Part shown: positions 15,612-25,677 of the stretch, in pieces
How the letters are laid out: every line of letters starts with the position of its first letter
Numbering within the stretch: position 1 is the first letter of the stretch
The notes under the pieces: model-generated
What the model was told of the DNA's origin: nothing
Databases searched by the model: none
What the model saw: only the letters and a program-made list of their open reading frames with translations
Program-made: the position numbers and the translations under genes
NCBI GenBank assembly: GCA_963702445.1
Contig: CAVPCZ010000003.1
Coordinates: forward strand, 310,001 to 374,000
Length of the DNA: 64,000 nt
Reading direction: 5' to 3'
Source: CAVPCZ01 sp963702445
GTDB lineage: Bacteria > Bacteroidota > Ignavibacteria > UBA10030 > UBA6906

Positions 15612-17690
15612 ATGGCGAAAGGAACACCGGTAAAGGCGAAGAAGCGCGCCGGAAAAGAAACCGTGACGGCCGGGCCGCGTAACGGAGCCGAAGCACGCGG
15701 GTATACGGCCGAGGACATCACCGTCCTGAAAGGACTTGAAGCGGTGCGCCGCAGGCCCGCCATGTATATCGGGGACGTCAGCACGCGCGGCCTGCACCAT
15801 CTGGTGTATGAGGTGGTGGACAACTCGATCGACGAGGCGCTTGCCGGGTATGCCAGAACGATTGATGTCTCGCTCAACAAAGATGGTTCGGTCACGGTCA
15901 CCGACGACGGCCGCGGCATTCCCACCGACATGCACAAAGAAGAGGGACGGTCGGCGCTGGAGGTGGTCATGACCGTGCTTCACGCCGGGGGGAAGTTCGA
16001 CAAGAACACGTACAAGGTATCGGGTGGTCTTCACGGGGTCGGCGTGTCGGTGGTCAACGCGCTCAGCGAGTGGCTGGAAGCGGAGGTCTTCCGTGACGGA
16101 AAGAAGTGGTTTCAGAAATACAAACGCGGGGAACCTGTTGCGCCCGCCAAGGTGACGGGAAAGGCGGAGAAGGAGCAAACGGGCACGCGCGTGACCTTTC
16201 TGCCGGATGGTCAGATCTTCAAGAACCGGACGTTCAAGTTCGAGACTGTTGCAGAACGGCTGCGTGAGCTGGCCTTTCTGAATGCGGAAGTTACGCTCCG
16301 CATTGTTGACCGGCGCAACAAGAACGAGCAGGAGGAAACGTTCCATTTCAAAGGGGGGCTGGCCGAATTCGTACGGTACATTGATGCCACGCGCCCCTCG
16401 ATTGTACGCAAACCGTTTTCCGCCAGGGGAGCCGACAAGGACGAGAACGGGCGCGCGGTCGAAGTGGAGGCGGCGTTTCAGTACAATGACCAGTACAGCG
16501 AGAATATTTTCACCTATGTCAACAACATCAACACCCATGAAGGCGGCACGCACCTGGTCGGCTTCCGGACGGCATTGACGCGTTCGTTGAACACCTATGC
16601 ATACAAGGCGGGCATCCTGAAGGAAGGCGGCATCGTCTTGACCGGCGATGACTTCCGCGAGGGATTTACGGGCATTCTGAGCGTAAAAGTCCCCGAGCCC
16701 CAGTTTGAAGGACAGACCAAGACCAAGCTGGGGAACAGCGAAGTGAAGAGCATCGTCGAGTCCGTCATCGGATCTGCGCTGAGCGCCTGGCTGGAGGACA
16801 ACTCGCCGGACGCGAAACGGATCCTGGATAAGGCGATGCGGGCGGCTGAGGCACGGGAGGCGGCGCGCAAGGCGCGTGACCTGACCCGCAGGAAGAACGC
16901 CCTCTCGGGTGGCGGGCTTCCCGGGAAGCTGGCCGACTGCGCCATCAACGATCCCGAACATTGCGAGCTGTATCTCGTTGAAGGGGACTCGGCGGGCGGG
17001 AGTGCGAAACAGGGACGCGACCGCCGTTTCCAGGCGATCCTGCCGTTGAAGGGAAAAATCCTGAACGTGGAGAAGGCCCGGCTGCACAAGATTCTGGAGA
17101 ACGAAGAAATCCGGAATATTTTCACGGCTATCGGAACGGGAGTGGGCGAAGAGTTCGATCCTGCAAAAGTGCGGTATGGCAAGATCATCCTCATGTGCGA
17201 CGCGGACGTGGACGGGTCGCACATCCGCACGCTGCTCCTGACGCTGTTGTACCGGCACATGAAGGCCCTGATCGAGCTCGGCCATGTCTTCATCGCCCAA
17301 CCGCCGCTGTACAAAGTCAAGAAGGGAAAGCAGGAGTTTTACGCCTATGACGACGAGGAGCGCGAGGAGGTCGTGAAACGCCTGAAGACGGACAAAGCCA
17401 AGAAAGCGGAAGAATCCTCACCCGCGCATGCAGGGGAGGCGCCGGAGGAAGGTGCCATGCTTGTGGGAAACGGCATCGCCATCTCCCGCTTCAAAGGTCT
17501 GGGGGAAATGAATCCCGAACAGCTCTGGTCGACGACCATGAACCCGGAGACGCGGACAATTTTGCAGGTAACCATCGAAAACGCCGCGGATGCAGACCGG
17601 ACTTTTTCCATTCTCATGGGTGATGAGGTTGAACCGCGGCGGGAGTTCATCGAAAAGAACGCCAAGTACGTACGGAACCTGGACGTGTAG
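15612..17690 (+). CDS. gyrB: DNA gyrase subunit B
   Basis: ATPase subunit of gyrase, which introduces negative supercoils. The 692-residue protein begins with an unusually basic extension of about 36 residues. It then has the GHKL ATPase domain with VYEVVDNSIDEALAGYA, DDGRGIP and GGLHGVGVSVVNALS, the transducer domain, and the TOPRIM domain with EGDSAGGSAKQGRDR and DADVDGSHIRTLLLT. A small Ala/Glu-rich insertion precedes the C-terminal GLGEMNPEQLW. It is followed 26 bp later by gyrA, forming one operon. Confidence 0.97.
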   Translation: MAKGTPVKAKKRAGKETVTAGPRNGAEARGYTAEDITVLKGLEAVRRRPAMYIGDVSTRGLHHLVYEVVDNSIDEALAGYARTIDVSLNKDGSVTVTDDGRGIPTDMHKEEGRSALEVVMTVLHAGGKFDKNTYKVSGGLHGVGVSVVNALSEWLEAEVFRDGKKWFQKYKRGEPVAPAKVTGKAEKEQTGTRVTFLPDGQIFKNRTFKFETVAERLRELAFLNAEVTLRIVDRRNKNEQEETFHFKGGLAEFVRYIDATRPSIVRKPFSARGADKDENGRAVEVEAAFQYNDQYSENIFTYVNNINTHEGGTHLVGFRTALTRSLNTYAYKAGILKEGGIVLTGDDFREGFTGILSVKVPEPQFEGQTKTKLGNSEVKSIVESVIGSALSAWLEDNSPDAKRILDKAMRAAEAREAARKARDLTRRKNALSGGGLPGKLADCAINDPEHCELYLVEGDSAGGSAKQGRDRRFQAILPLKGKILNVEKARLHKILENEEIRNIFTAIGTGVGEEFDPAKVRYGKIILMCDADVDGSHIRTLLLTLLYRHMKALIELGHVFIAQPPLYKVKKGKQEFYAYDDEEREEVVKRLKTDKAKKAEESSPAHAGEAPEEGAMLVGNGIAISRFKGLGEMNPEQLWSTTMNPETRTILQVTIENAADADRTFSILMGDEVEPRREFIEKNAKYVRNLDV

Positions 17691-17716
17691 GACCAACGCA
17701 AGAAGAAAGCCTCAGT

Positions 17717-20302
17717 ATGGCGACGCTTAACGAAAAAATCATTCCGGTGGATATCGAAGACGAAATGCGGGGGTCGTATATCGACTACTCGATGTCGGTC
17801 ATCGTGGCGCGCGCGTTGCCCGACGTGCGGGACGGATTAAAGCCCGTGCACCGGCGCGTGCTTTTCGGCATGCAGGACCTGGGTCTCGCCGCGAACCGGC
17901 CGTACAAGAAGTCCGCCCGCATTGTGGGCGAGGTGCTCGGGAAATACCATCCCCACGGCGACAGCGCGGTCTATGACACCATGGTGCGCATGGCGCAGGA
18001 TTTCTCCATGCGGTATCCGCTGGTGGACGGCCAGGGAAATTTTGGATCGGTGGACGGCGACTCCGCGGCGGCCATGCGGTACACCGAGGCGCGTCTCTCG
18101 CGTATTGCCGAAGAGATGCTGCGCGACCTGGAGAAGAACACGGTGGATTTCACACCGAACTTTGACGACACACTGAAGGAGCCTTCTGTCCTTCCCGCCA
18201 TGGTGCCCAACCTGCTGGTCAACGGCTCCAGCGGCATCGCCGTGGGCATGGCGACAAATATCCCCCCGCACAATCTGACCGAAGTGATCGACGGCTGTCT
18301 GGCGCTTATCAAGGATGAAACGCTGGACAACGAAAAACTCATGAAGGTGGTCAAGGCTCCCGATTTTCCGACGGGCGGCATCATTTACGGATACGAGGGG
18401 GTCCGCGACGCATACCTGACGGGCAAGGGCCGCATCATCGTGCGAGCCCGGGCAAGCATCGAAACAGGAAAGAACGATCGGCAGAGCATTGTCGTCACGG
18501 AGATCCCGTATCAGGTGAACAAGGCCAACATGATCGAGCGGATCGCCGATATGGTGAACGACAAGAAGCTCGAGGATATCGCCGACATCCGCGACGAATC
18601 CGACCGTGACGGTCTCCGTATTGTGATCGATCTGCGGCGCGACGCCAACGCCGAGGTGATTCTCAACAACCTCTATAAACATACCCAGATGCAGACCACC
18701 TTCGGCGTCAACATGCTCGCCCTGGTGGACGGCCGCCCGAAAGTGCTGACGCTGAAGGAGATGATGCAGCACTTTATCGAGCACCGCAATACGGTGATCG
18801 TACGCCGGTCGCGTTTTGAGCTCGAAGAAGCCGAAAAGCGCGCGCACATTCTGGAAGGCTACATTATTGCGCTGGACAACATCGACGCGATCATCAAACT
18901 GATCAAGACGTCGCGCGATGTGGATACCGCGCGGACCGGCCTGATGAAGAAGTTCAAGCTCTCGGAGATCCAGGCCCGGGCCATTCTGGACATGCGCCTT
19001 CAACGCCTGACGGGGCTGGAGCGCAAGAAGATCGAGGATGAATACCGCGAGACCATCAAACTGATTGAACGCCTGAAGGCCATCCTGAAAAGCAAACAGC
19101 TCCAGATGCAGATCATCCGCGAGGAGCTGCTGGCGATCAGGGAAAAATACGGGGATGAGCGCCGCACGGAGATCGTATACAAGGCCGAAGAGTTCCGCAT
19201 TGAAGACATGATCGCCGAGGAACAGGTGGTGATCACGATCAGCCACAACGGCTTCATCAAGCGGTTTCCCGTGAGCGGGTACCGGCGCCAATCGCGCGGC
19301 GGGCGCGGCAGCGCAGGAGCAAGCACGCGGGAAGACGACTTCATCGAGGCGATGTTCATAGCCTCGACGCATGAATACATCCTGCTGTTTACCGATCAGG
19401 GACGCTGTTACTGGCTGAAGGTCTTCGAGATTCCCGAGGGCGGCCGGGCAACCCGGGGCAAATCCATCGGCACCCTTGTCTCGAAAGAGTCCGGCGAAAC
19501 CATCGTTGCCTATGTTACGGTGAAGGCCTTTGATGCGCCGGTGAATATCCTCATGGTCACCGAACAGGGAAGCATCAAGAAAACCGCCCTTGCGGAATTC
19601 AGCAACCCGCGCAAGACCGGCATTGGAGCGATCGGGCTGAACAAAAAGGACCGCCTGGTTGATGTCCACCTCACCGACGGAAAACAGGATGTGGTGATCG
19701 GCACCGCCGACGGCATGGCGATCCGGTTCAATGAACACGAGGTGCGAACCATGGGCCGCGGTGCGTCCGGCGTGCGTGCCATTCGATTGCGGAAGTCGGA
19801 CCGCGCGATCGGTGCCGTGGTGTTACGGCGCGCCGGCACCACGATCCTCATAGCGACGGAGGGCGGGTTTGGCAAGCGAAGCCAGACAGACGAGTACCGC
19901 GTCACCCGGCGGGGTGGCAAGGGCATCATCACGGTAAAAACCAACGAGAAGACCGGACGGATGATGGCGATCAAGGAGGTCATGGAGAAGGATGACGTGG
20001 TAATCGTCACCAGCCGCGGTGTGGTGATCCGCCAGCATGCCTCCGACATCCGGGTCGCGGGGCGGAATACCCAGGGAGTGCGCCTGATTCGGCTTGACAG
20101 CGGGGACACGGTGGCCGACCTGGCGGCGGTGCCGGCCGAGGATGATGAACCCGGCGAAGGTGGTGAAGGCAACGGTGCAAAAGCTCCGGTGAACGGGGAG
20201 GACAAGAAACAGATCGACCTGTTTGCCGAACCGAAAGGGAAGAGTTCATCCGGGAATACGAAAGCACCCCCTCCCGCCAAAAAGGGAAAGCGCCGCTCCT
20301 AG
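17717..20302 (+). CDS. gyrA: DNA gyrase subunit A
   Basis: Breakage-reunion subunit of gyrase. The 861 residues include the catalytic Tyr122 in AAMRYTEARLS and the quinolone-pocket segment HPHGDSAVYDTMVRMAQ with the susceptible-type Ser and Asp. The C-terminal DNA-wrapping propeller carries a GyrA-box QSRGGRG (about residue 530), which distinguishes gyrase from topoisomerase IV. A low-complexity acidic/Lys-rich tail follows the propeller. The stop overlaps the stop of the convergent vWA gene at the palindrome CTAG (20299-20302). Confidence 0.97.
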   Translation: MATLNEKIIPVDIEDEMRGSYIDYSMSVIVARALPDVRDGLKPVHRRVLFGMQDLGLAANRPYKKSARIVGEVLGKYHPHGDSAVYDTMVRMAQDFSMRYPLVDGQGNFGSVDGDSAAAMRYTEARLSRIAEEMLRDLEKNTVDFTPNFDDTLKEPSVLPAMVPNLLVNGSSGIAVGMATNIPPHNLTEVIDGCLALIKDETLDNEKLMKVVKAPDFPTGGIIYGYEGVRDAYLTGKGRIIVRARASIETGKNDRQSIVVTEIPYQVNKANMIERIADMVNDKKLEDIADIRDESDRDGLRIVIDLRRDANAEVILNNLYKHTQMQTTFGVNMLALVDGRPKVLTLKEMMQHFIEHRNTVIVRRSRFELEEAEKRAHILEGYIIALDNIDAIIKLIKTSRDVDTARTGLMKKFKLSEIQARAILDMRLQRLTGLERKKIEDEYRETIKLIERLKAILKSKQLQMQIIREELLAIREKYGDERRTEIVYKAEEFRIEDMIAEEQVVITISHNGFIKRFPVSGYRRQSRGGRGSAGASTREDDFIEAMFIASTHEYILLFTDQGRCYWLKVFEIPEGGRATRGKSIGTLVSKESGETIVAYVTVKAFDAPVNILMVTEQGSIKKTALAEFSNPRKTGIGAIGLNKKDRLVDVHLTDGKQDVVIGTADGMAIRFNEHEVRTMGRGASGVRAIRLRKSDRAIGAVVLRRAGTTILIATEGGFGKRSQTDEYRVTRRGGKGIITVKTNEKTGRMMAIKEVMEKDDVVIVTSRGVVIRQHASDIRVAGRNTQGVRLIRLDSGDTVADLAAVPAEDDEPGEGGEGNGAKAPVNGEDKKQIDLFAEPKGKSSSGNTKAPPPAKKGKRRS

Positions 20303-22467
20303 ATCATTCCGCTCCGTTTGCGGAAAAACCACTCCAGGGCCAGCAGAAGGATGATGGCGGCGGCCAGCAGCGGACGGCCGCGCAGATGGTATTCGGCGGC
20401 TTCCGTCTCTTCCGTGGGCACAAACGACGGTTGCCGCGCAAGGAGTTCTCCGATGCGGCTGAATGTTTCCGGATGAAGAAACGCTCCGCCGGTCCGTTCT
20501 GCAAGCTGGCGCAGGAGCGGAGCATTCATGCGGGTCTCCAAAAATTCCTGCTGCACCCCCCCTATCCGGACCGTCCCGCTGTCGCTGCCAACCAGGATTC
20601 CCCCCCGCGTCGCTGTTGCGGCAAAGGCAAAGGCACCTTCCTCCCCCCATCCGGGCACCGTACCCTCATACCGGCCGTTTCCGGCGGCGGCAAGAACGGT
20701 TTCCATCGTTCCCGCGCCCTGCCGTACCGTCACCCTCACGTCTGCATCATCGAGCGGACGTTGCTGGGGGTCGTAGACCTGTCCTTCAAAACCAATCGGT
20801 TCCCCTGCGACAAAAGCATCATTGACGGTCTTCACGATCACCGGCCCCCGGTCCTCGGGAGCGGTGAGCCACTGGACGACATTGGTCAGGAATGCCGGAA
20901 AGAACCCCGAGGTAACACTCGCCCGCTGAGCCATGAGCCGCCAGCGCCAGATGCCGTAAGCGGTAAGAGCCACCGTCCGCTGCCCTTGCATGCGCAATGT
21001 CAGGAGCAGGGGGACGGGAGTAACGGCGGTCAGACCCCGGGCATGTCCCAGTGCGACGGCGCCGGGTCTCACACGCAGCGTCGTCCGTGTGGCAAAAACC
21101 GGAGGCAGTTGTGTCCACGGTGAACCTTCGCCACCCGGGGGTGTCAGCATCGGGGAGAGTCGTTCCGCCGGTGTGGGCTCAAGAAACACCTCCTGTTCCG
21201 CCGCCGAGGGGCTTTCCACGGTAAAGGGAAGCGCGCCCCGCAAAAGTTGCTCCAGGCGGTTCCACTCCACGATCCGGCTTGCAACGAAGAAGAGGGGAAT
21301 GCGGCGTTTCAGGAGTGCAGCCTGAAGGGCATCCCCGGTGGCCCGCGTTGTCGACGCTGTCGGCATGCCGACGAGCACAAGACAATCCGCGGAGTCAAGG
21401 AGGGCGGCGGAAAGCGGTCCATCGAGGAACGTGCCATCGGGGAGTTGTGTGTACCCCGAGACGCTGAAACCGGGATTCTCCCCGAGCGTCTGGCGGAGGA
21501 CGGCGAGGTCCGCTGACGGCGCACCCGCGAGAATGACCAGATGCTGTTTGCCGCTGCGCACCCGCGAGATGAACGACCGCCGGTTGTTCCGTACGGTCAC
21601 TTCGCCCCTGAGCGGAGCGACCGCGACCGTGAACGTGCGGACTCCCGGCGTGACCGGAGTGTAGGAGAGGCGGAGGGCATACTCCCGAGTTCCCCGGTCC
21701 ACGGTCAATGATTTCCTGTCGAGCACCGTGGATCCGTCCAGGAGCGCCACTTCCGTCTTCTGGGCGTCGAATCCCGCGCTCTTGATCCGGACATCCACCG
21801 GCGTCTCCGTGCCGGCATAGACGATAGCGTTGGCCGTAACGTGGGTGAGAAGCAGATCCTGCTGTTCGCTTGTATCGCCGATCCCCACCGTATACACCGG
21901 CAACGGGAATGTTGGGACGATGTGCAGGGGATTGGGGCCCAGCGTGGGATTGCCGTCGGTCAGCAGCAGAATCGCCTGGGGGGGAGGGTTGCCCTGTGTG
22001 TGTATTACGGATTCGAGTGCGGCGGTAATATCCGTCCCCGGATCGTTGCAGGGAAGTGAATCCAGGCCTTGTGCGGAGAGGGGGCGGGTGGTTCTCCCCA
22101 TGGCCAGGAAGCGCACGTCCGCTCGCTGTTCAAGCTCCTGCATGGGAGATGAAACAAGCAGGGACCGGAGGATTGCCGCCCGATCGCCAAGCCGGTCCCT
22201 GACGGTCATACTACTGCTGTTGTCGGCAACAACAGCAAGGACGGGGCGTCTGGGTGAAGTCGAGACCACGCGGATGACGGGCTCGGTGAGCAGGAGGAAC
22301 AGGAAGGTGAGGGTGAAAGCGCGCAGGACAAGAAGGCTGTACCTGCGAAACGGCGGGAGCGGCGGAACGGTCGTGCGGTAGAACCAGAACGCCATGAGCA
22401 CCGCGGCGAGGACCGCCGCCAGGGCAAGTACGGGCGTACTGTCGAACCGGATCTCCAGATGCGGCAT
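20299..22467 (-). CDS. Membrane-anchored vWA-domain protein
   Basis: The 722-residue protein has two N-terminal membrane helices (about residues 10-28 and 42-62). A von Willebrand A domain follows with a MIDAS-type motif DNSSSMTVRD (about 83-92) and a GTDITAAL loop. Next come an Ig-like segment, a region resembling the class-I amidotransferase-like fold of large BatA-like proteins (about 300-450), another beta-rich segment, and a C-terminal helix LLAAAIILLLALEWFF before a basic end. It is encoded 5 bp after a MoxR ATPase, and MoxR-vWA pairs act together as chaperone-like envelope systems. Substrate is unknown. It is the last gene of a five-gene envelope operon. Confidence 0.85.
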   Translation of the reverse strand: MPHLEIRFDSTPVLALAAVLAAVLMAFWFYRTTVPPLPPFRRYSLLVLRAFTLTFLFLLLTEPVIRVVSTSPRRPVLAVVADNSSSMTVRDRLGDRAAILRSLLVSSPMQELEQRADVRFLAMGRTTRPLSAQGLDSLPCNDPGTDITAALESVIHTQGNPPPQAILLLTDGNPTLGPNPLHIVPTFPLPVYTVGIGDTSEQQDLLLTHVTANAIVYAGTETPVDVRIKSAGFDAQKTEVALLDGSTVLDRKSLTVDRGTREYALRLSYTPVTPGVRTFTVAVAPLRGEVTVRNNRRSFISRVRSGKQHLVILAGAPSADLAVLRQTLGENPGFSVSGYTQLPDGTFLDGPLSAALLDSADCLVLVGMPTASTTRATGDALQAALLKRRIPLFFVASRIVEWNRLEQLLRGALPFTVESPSAAEQEVFLEPTPAERLSPMLTPPGGEGSPWTQLPPVFATRTTLRVRPGAVALGHARGLTAVTPVPLLLTLRMQGQRTVALTAYGIWRWRLMAQRASVTSGFFPAFLTNVVQWLTAPEDRGPVIVKTVNDAFVAGEPIGFEGQVYDPQQRPLDDADVRVTVRQGAGTMETVLAAAGNGRYEGTVPGWGEEGAFAFAATATRGGILVGSDSGTVRIGGVQQEFLETRMNAPLLRQLAERTGGAFLHPETFSRIGELLARQPSFVPTEETEAAEYHLRGRPLLAAAIILLLALEWFFRKRSGMI

Positions 22468-22472
22468 GGAGG

Positions 22473-23483
22473 TCAGGCTGTCTCGCGGACCAACCGTTCG
22501 ACGATTTCGATGGCAGTGACGCCGTCCGCTTCGGCGTTGAAGTTGGTGACGATGCGATGACGGAGGGTGGGGCCTGCCATGAGCCGGACATCGTCAATGT
22601 CCGGTGTGTGCCGTCCCGTCAGCACGGCACGGGTTTTTGCACCCAGGATGAGATACTGGGATGCTCGCGGACCGGCACCCCACCGGAGCCAGTCCCTGAC
22701 AAACTGGGGTGCCTGATCTGTTTGAGGACGTGTGAGACGGGCAAGTCGCACGGCATACGCAATGACATTATCTGCTACCGGGACGCGGCGGATCAAATCC
22801 TGAAAGACCACTATCTGGGCTCCGCTGAGCACATGCTGTGGATCGGGTGTATGGAGGCTGGTGGTGGACTTGACGATCTGCACCTCTTCTTCCGGATTGG
22901 GATAATCCAGCCAGAGGTTGAACATGAAGCGGTCAAGCTGGGCCTCGGGAAGAGGATATGTTCCCTCCTGTTCGATGGGGTTCTGTGTCGCCAGGACGAA
23001 GAACGGTTCGCCCAGGGTATAGGTCTTTCCGGCGGCGGTGACCCGGTGTTCCTGCATGGCTTCGAGGAGTGCGGCCTGCGTCTTCGGCGGCGTGCGATTG
23101 ATTTCGTCTGCAAGGACAATGTTGGCGAATACCGGTCCGTAGACGAAACGGAACTCCTTTGTACCCGTGCCGGAATGTTCTTCGATGATTTCCGTGCCGG
23201 TGATATCGCTGGGCATCAGGTCCGGTGTGAACTGGATCCGGTTGAACTGCAGATCGAGCACACGTGCCAGGGTGCGAATCAGCAGGGTTTTGGCGAGCCC
23301 CGGAACGCCGACAAGCAGGCAATGACCGCGCGCAAGAAGGGCGATCAGGAGGTGCTCAACGATCGCATCCTGTCCGATGATGACCTTCCCGATCTCGGCA
23401 CGCAGGGCGTCATATGCTTCTTTGAGACGGCGTGCTTCGTCCACATCGCCACTGCCGGTCCGCGGGACTGAAGTCCTGGTCAC
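22473..23483 (-). CDS. MoxR-family AAA+ ATPase
   Basis: The 336-residue AAA+ ATPase has Walker A GVPGLAKTLLIRTLA (about residue 59), Walker B VLADEINRTPPKTQAALLEAM, sensor 1 VLATQNPIEQEGTYPLPEAQLDRF and the C-terminal lid. These are hallmark MoxR features. MoxR proteins remodel or mature partner complexes together with vWA proteins, and such a protein is encoded 5 bp downstream. The gene upstream encodes a SurA-like chaperone (18 bp gap), suggesting an envelope-related role. Family is certain; target unknown. Confidence 0.93.
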   Translation of the reverse strand: MTRTSVPRTGSGDVDEARRLKEAYDALRAEIGKVIIGQDAIVEHLLIALLARGHCLLVGVPGLAKTLLIRTLARVLDLQFNRIQFTPDLMPSDITGTEIIEEHSGTGTKEFRFVYGPVFANIVLADEINRTPPKTQAALLEAMQEHRVTAAGKTYTLGEPFFVLATQNPIEQEGTYPLPEAQLDRFMFNLWLDYPNPEEEVQIVKSTTSLHTPDPQHVLSGAQIVVFQDLIRRVPVADNVIAYAVRLARLTRPQTDQAPQFVRDWLRWGAGPRASQYLILGAKTRAVLTGRHTPDIDDVRLMAGPTLRHRIVTNFNAEADGVTAIEIVERLVRETA

Positions 23484-23501
23484 GAAAGCCTTCCTTCCGG
23501 G

Positions 23502-24794
23502 TTAGAGATAGATCTTCCAGTAGATCTTGCTCTTGAGTTCTCCGAGCCAGGTCTGGTAGTCTCTGGTGCGTTTGTAATTGAGGGCAATGGCTTCAATCTT
23601 GTGATAGTCCTGCTCCATCGTCATCGCATGTGCGGGTGTACGCTTGCGGATGAGGACGATGTGGTAGCCATAGGAATTGCCGACCGGGAGTCTCGCCGGC
23701 GCGCTGATATCACCGGTCTGCAGGGGCGAGACGGTGGCATGCCAGTTCTTATCCATCTGTTCGAGTTCGAGCGTCCCGAGCGAACCGCCGATAAGATTGG
23801 TTTCCTTGTCTTCGGAAAAGCGTTTTGCGAGCTCGGCGAAATTCTCCCCTGCGATCGCACGTGTGCGGACGGAATCCAGGATGGCGATGGCGGCCTGATC
23901 TCCGGCCTCCGTGCGCTGGATACGAAGCAGGATGTGGCGTGCACGGACAGCATCGCCGCGGCGCTCCAGCAGCTGGATCAGATGCATGCCGAGTTCCGTC
24001 TCCACAATACCGGATGTTTGCCCTTCACGCAGGGCAAAGGCGGCGCTTTCGAATTCCTTGACAAATTGTCCCCGTCGGACAAGTCCGAGATTTCCGCCGA
24101 GCTGGGCGCTGCCGGGATCCTGCGAATGACGTTTTGCGAGTTCACCGAAGTCGGCACCCGCGGCAATACTGTCCAGCAACAGCTGGGCCTGCGCGCGGGT
24201 GGCAATCTGTTCCGCTTCGCCGAACTTCGGCTTGATAAAAATATGTGCAAGCTCCACCTCTTCAGGAACGCGCGGCAGGCTGTCGCGGTATACCCGGAAA
24301 AACTCCTCTGTTTCGAACCGTCCGACCTGTGCGGCGCCGAACCGCTGCTGCTGCAACCGCTGCGCAAGCAGGTTCTTCCGCATCTCATCCCGGTATTCAC
24401 GCTTGATCCTGCTGAGCGGCATGCCGTACATCTCTTCGAGCCGCGCTTCGGAGCCAACCTGCTGAACCCGTTGCTGGATTGCGGCATCGAGTTGCTGCTG
24501 GACCTCTTCGTCGCTGACCGTCACACTGTCTTCAACGGCTTTCGCCACAACCAGTTTCTCGTTGATCATGGACTGGAGCACCTGCTCGCGAAGACCCGGT
24601 GTCTGGGGATCGAGACGGTTGTTGAGCAGGAAAAACTGCACCTGTGCGTTCAGCTCCGACTCCAGGATCAGATCGTTATCCACGACGGCGACAATCCTGT
24701 CCATCATCTGCTGGGCCACACCAGGAATGGCATTGCCAAGCAGGACGGCACCACCGGCGACCATCGACAGGACTCTGAGACGTAAAGAGATCAT
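23502..24794 (-). CDS. SurA-like periplasmic chaperone / peptidyl-prolyl isomerase
   Basis: Periplasmic folding factor for outer-membrane proteins. The 430 residues comprise a Sec signal peptide with likely cleavage before QQMMDRI, a SurA N-terminal chaperone domain (about 30-165), and two parvulin (PpiC) domains. These contain VELAHIFIKPKFGEAEQ ... FGELAKRHSQDPGSAQLGG and VRARHILLRIQRTEAGD ... FAELAKRFSEDKETNLIGG. A C-terminal helix ending WKIYL follows. Layout and length match SurA. The start ATG is one base after the stop of the preceding PPIase gene. Confidence 0.92.
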   Translation of the reverse strand: MISLRLRVLSMVAGGAVLLGNAIPGVAQQMMDRIVAVVDNDLILESELNAQVQFFLLNNRLDPQTPGLREQVLQSMINEKLVVAKAVEDSVTVSDEEVQQQLDAAIQQRVQQVGSEARLEEMYGMPLSRIKREYRDEMRKNLLAQRLQQQRFGAAQVGRFETEEFFRVYRDSLPRVPEEVELAHIFIKPKFGEAEQIATRAQAQLLLDSIAAGADFGELAKRHSQDPGSAQLGGNLGLVRRGQFVKEFESAAFALREGQTSGIVETELGMHLIQLLERRGDAVRARHILLRIQRTEAGDQAAIAILDSVRTRAIAGENFAELAKRFSEDKETNLIGGSLGTLELEQMDKNWHATVSPLQTGDISAPARLPVGNSYGYHIVLIRKRTPAHAMTMEQDYHKIEAIALNYKRTRDYQTWLGELKSKIYWKIYL

Positions 24795-24795
24795 C

Positions 24796-25677
24796 CTACT
24801 CCTTCATGAGTGAAGAGCCCGTGTCCGGCGGGTTCCGGCGCACGTCGACGGAATGGCGTTCACGCAGGGTGCTGACAAATTCATCGTAGCGCCAGCGGCG
24901 GGCATCCATCAACAACCGTTCCTGCACTTCTCTGCGGACATAGGTCAGCGGCGGGAGTTCACCCTGCCGGTGAATTTCATGCATCCGGAGAATGATGTAT
25001 CCCGCATCGGTCTTCAGGGGGAAGGAGACTTCTTCCCGCGGAAGGGCCCGCGCAAGCTTCCAGAGTTCTTCGGGAAACAGGGTCATCCGTGTGAAATACC
25101 GGCGGTTCGCCGAGCGCAGGGGGCGTGCGTTTGTGTTTTTTTCCGCTGCCATCTGTTGGAGTGCTTCCTCCCAGGATGTGCCGCGCAGGATTTTCGTGCG
25201 AAAGGCGTTCGCGGATTCACGGTCGCTGAAGAGGACGGTGCTTGCCAGAACGACATCTTCGCGCAGGGCGAAGGTTGCCGCCGACGCCTTGAAATACGCG
25301 GCGATCTCTTCATCGCCGGCGGCGGTGCTGTCGACTCCCCGGAATACCTCGCGTTCGAGAAGTGCTGCCACGGCAAGACGCTTGCGCGTCTGTGCGAGCT
25401 GTTTCTGAAACCCCGGCGCATCGGTGATGCCCCGCCGCTCTGCTTCCTGGTACAACAGCTCGGTAACCACCCAGTCATTGACGTATTCATGTGTCGATGC
25501 ACCGATCTCACCGAGAGAATCGCGCGAGTGAGCAATATCATCCTGGGTGAGAACAGTCGCATTGACACGGGCGACGTACCCGCCATCGCCGGACCGTCCG
25601 GAACAGCCGCCGACCACAAAGAGAGCAACGGCCGGGACGGCCAGCCATGCGTGCGACGGGTTATTTTGCCGGTGCAA
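24796..25677 (-). CDS. Lipoprotein of the parvulin/SurA-like family
   Basis: The 293-residue protein has an N-terminal hydrophobic segment ending in the lipobox-like VVGGC (Cys about residue 25). The mature part resembles a SurA-type N-domain (VARVNATVLTQDDIAHSR) followed by one parvulin-like region (REDVVLASTVLFSDRESANAF ... EVSFPLKTDAGYIILRMHEI). Several usual parvulin core residues, such as the S-x-D near the active site, are not apparent, so it may be chaperone-only. Its start overlaps the end of the upstream PPIase gene by 17 bp, and surA follows after one base. Confidence 0.78.
   Translation of the reverse strand: MHRQNNPSHAWLAVPAVALFVVGGCSGRSGDGGYVARVNATVLTQDDIAHSRDSLGEIGASTHEYVNDWVVTELLYQEAERRGITDAPGFQKQLAQTRKRLAVAALLEREVFRGVDSTAAGDEEIAAYFKASAATFALREDVVLASTVLFSDRESANAFRTKILRGTSWEEALQQMAAEKNTNARPLRSANRRYFTRMTLFPEELWKLARALPREEVSFPLKTDAGYIILRMHEIHRQGELPPLTYVRREVQERLLMDARRWRYDEFVSTLRERHSVDVRRNPPDTGSSLMKE

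Noticed and set aside
15546..19738. Long antisense open frames opposite gyrB and gyrA (over 580 residues)
   Set aside because: They mirror the codon structure of the gyrase genes in GC-rich DNA and show no recognisable domains.
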